Assembly (NCBI GenBank): GCA_943913205.1
Contig: CALTWN010000024.1
Span: 1 to 14,632 of the forward strand
Length of the DNA: 14,632 nt
Source: an uncultured Bartonella sp.
Lineage (GTDB): Bacteria; Pseudomonadota; Alphaproteobacteria; Rhizobiales; Rhizobiaceae
Direction of reading: 5' to 3'
The stretch's first letter is position 1. Every line of letters starts with the position of its first letter. A model generated the notes under the pieces. It was not told where the DNA came from, made no database searches, and saw only the letters and a list, made by a program, of their open reading frames with translations. Position numbers and translations under genes: made by a program. This document shows positions 14,608-14,632 of the stretch, piece after piece.

Positions 14608-14632
14608 ATGCAAAAAGCTTATAATTATGATT
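14608..14632 (+). CDS. Start of a rightward gene, cut by the window edge (possibly glutathione reductase)
   Basis: ATG 14608 opens a frame reading MQKAYNYD before the window ends. An AAGG at 14592-14595 lies 12 bases upstream, a loose ribosome-binding distance; an in-frame TTG at 14602 is an alternative start two codons earlier. The short N-terminus with a Tyr-Asn-Tyr-Asp run resembles flavoprotein disulfide reductases, whose next residues would be a GxGxxG dinucleotide-binding motif. In rhizobia, a HAD phosphatase, rpiA and gor often lie close together (from memory). With eight codons this is only a suggestion, and it may not be a gene. Confidence 0.3.

Noticed and set aside
1..14632. A new defence, mobile or biosynthetic system
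   Set aside because: Every complete gene belongs to a known housekeeping or regulatory family. There are no transposases, integrases, tandem repeats, tRNA-bordered insertions or abrupt composition changes.

Overview
The window is ordinary-looking chromosomal DNA from an AT-rich alphaproteobacterium, most likely a genome-reduced member of the Hyphomicrobiales (Rhizobiales) in the style of Bartonella or Liberibacter. The grounds are: alphaproteobacterial sequence signatures in FabI, Dxs and the M16 peptidase; gene neighbourhoods that look like shortened versions of rhizobial ones; and a 7TM-PAS-GGDEF-EAL protein that resembles the rhizobial polar-growth factor RgsP. I see no phage, insertion sequence, CRISPR, tRNA, rRNA or defence genes, and no gene-free stretch over 300 bases.

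Left block (about 1-8773, all + strand): a predicted promoter, then fabI, aroC, ribB, xseB, dxs and a RumA-type rRNA uracil methyltransferase, followed after 50 bases by ctaB, ispH and rnhA. Most neighbours overlap by 4 to 17 bases, so translation is probably coupled. The block holds housekeeping steps: fatty-acid elongation, the end of the shikimate pathway, the ribulose-phosphate branch of riboflavin synthesis, the first (dxs) and last (ispH) steps of the MEP isoprenoid pathway, heme O synthesis (which consumes farnesyl diphosphate), a subunit of exonuclease VII, and RNase HI. From memory of rhizobial genomes, this looks like two clusters (fabI/aroC/ribB with xseB-dxs-tlyA-rumA, and the cox/ctaB-ispH-thrB-rnhA cluster) squeezed together by gene loss.

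Right block (about 8747-14470, all - strand, transcribed toward the left block): a HAD phosphatase with a good predicted promoter, an M16 zinc peptidase, the RgsP-like 7TM-PAS-GGDEF-EAL protein, and a secreted DsbD N-terminal-domain protein that starts one base after the RgsP-like gene ends. The two blocks meet tail to tail, with the last 27 bases of rnhA and the DsbD-like gene overlapping. At the right edge a divergent + strand gene begins (possibly glutathione reductase; only eight codons are visible).

The points most worth a second look are in the RgsP-like gene: its GGDEF motif is destroyed, two EAL active-site residues are substituted, and its signal sequence contains a possible lipobox. 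Others are the orphan DsbD-like partner, the decayed GTP cyclohydrolase II tail on RibB, and the TRAM-less methyltransferase. I did not find a convincing new multi-gene system.
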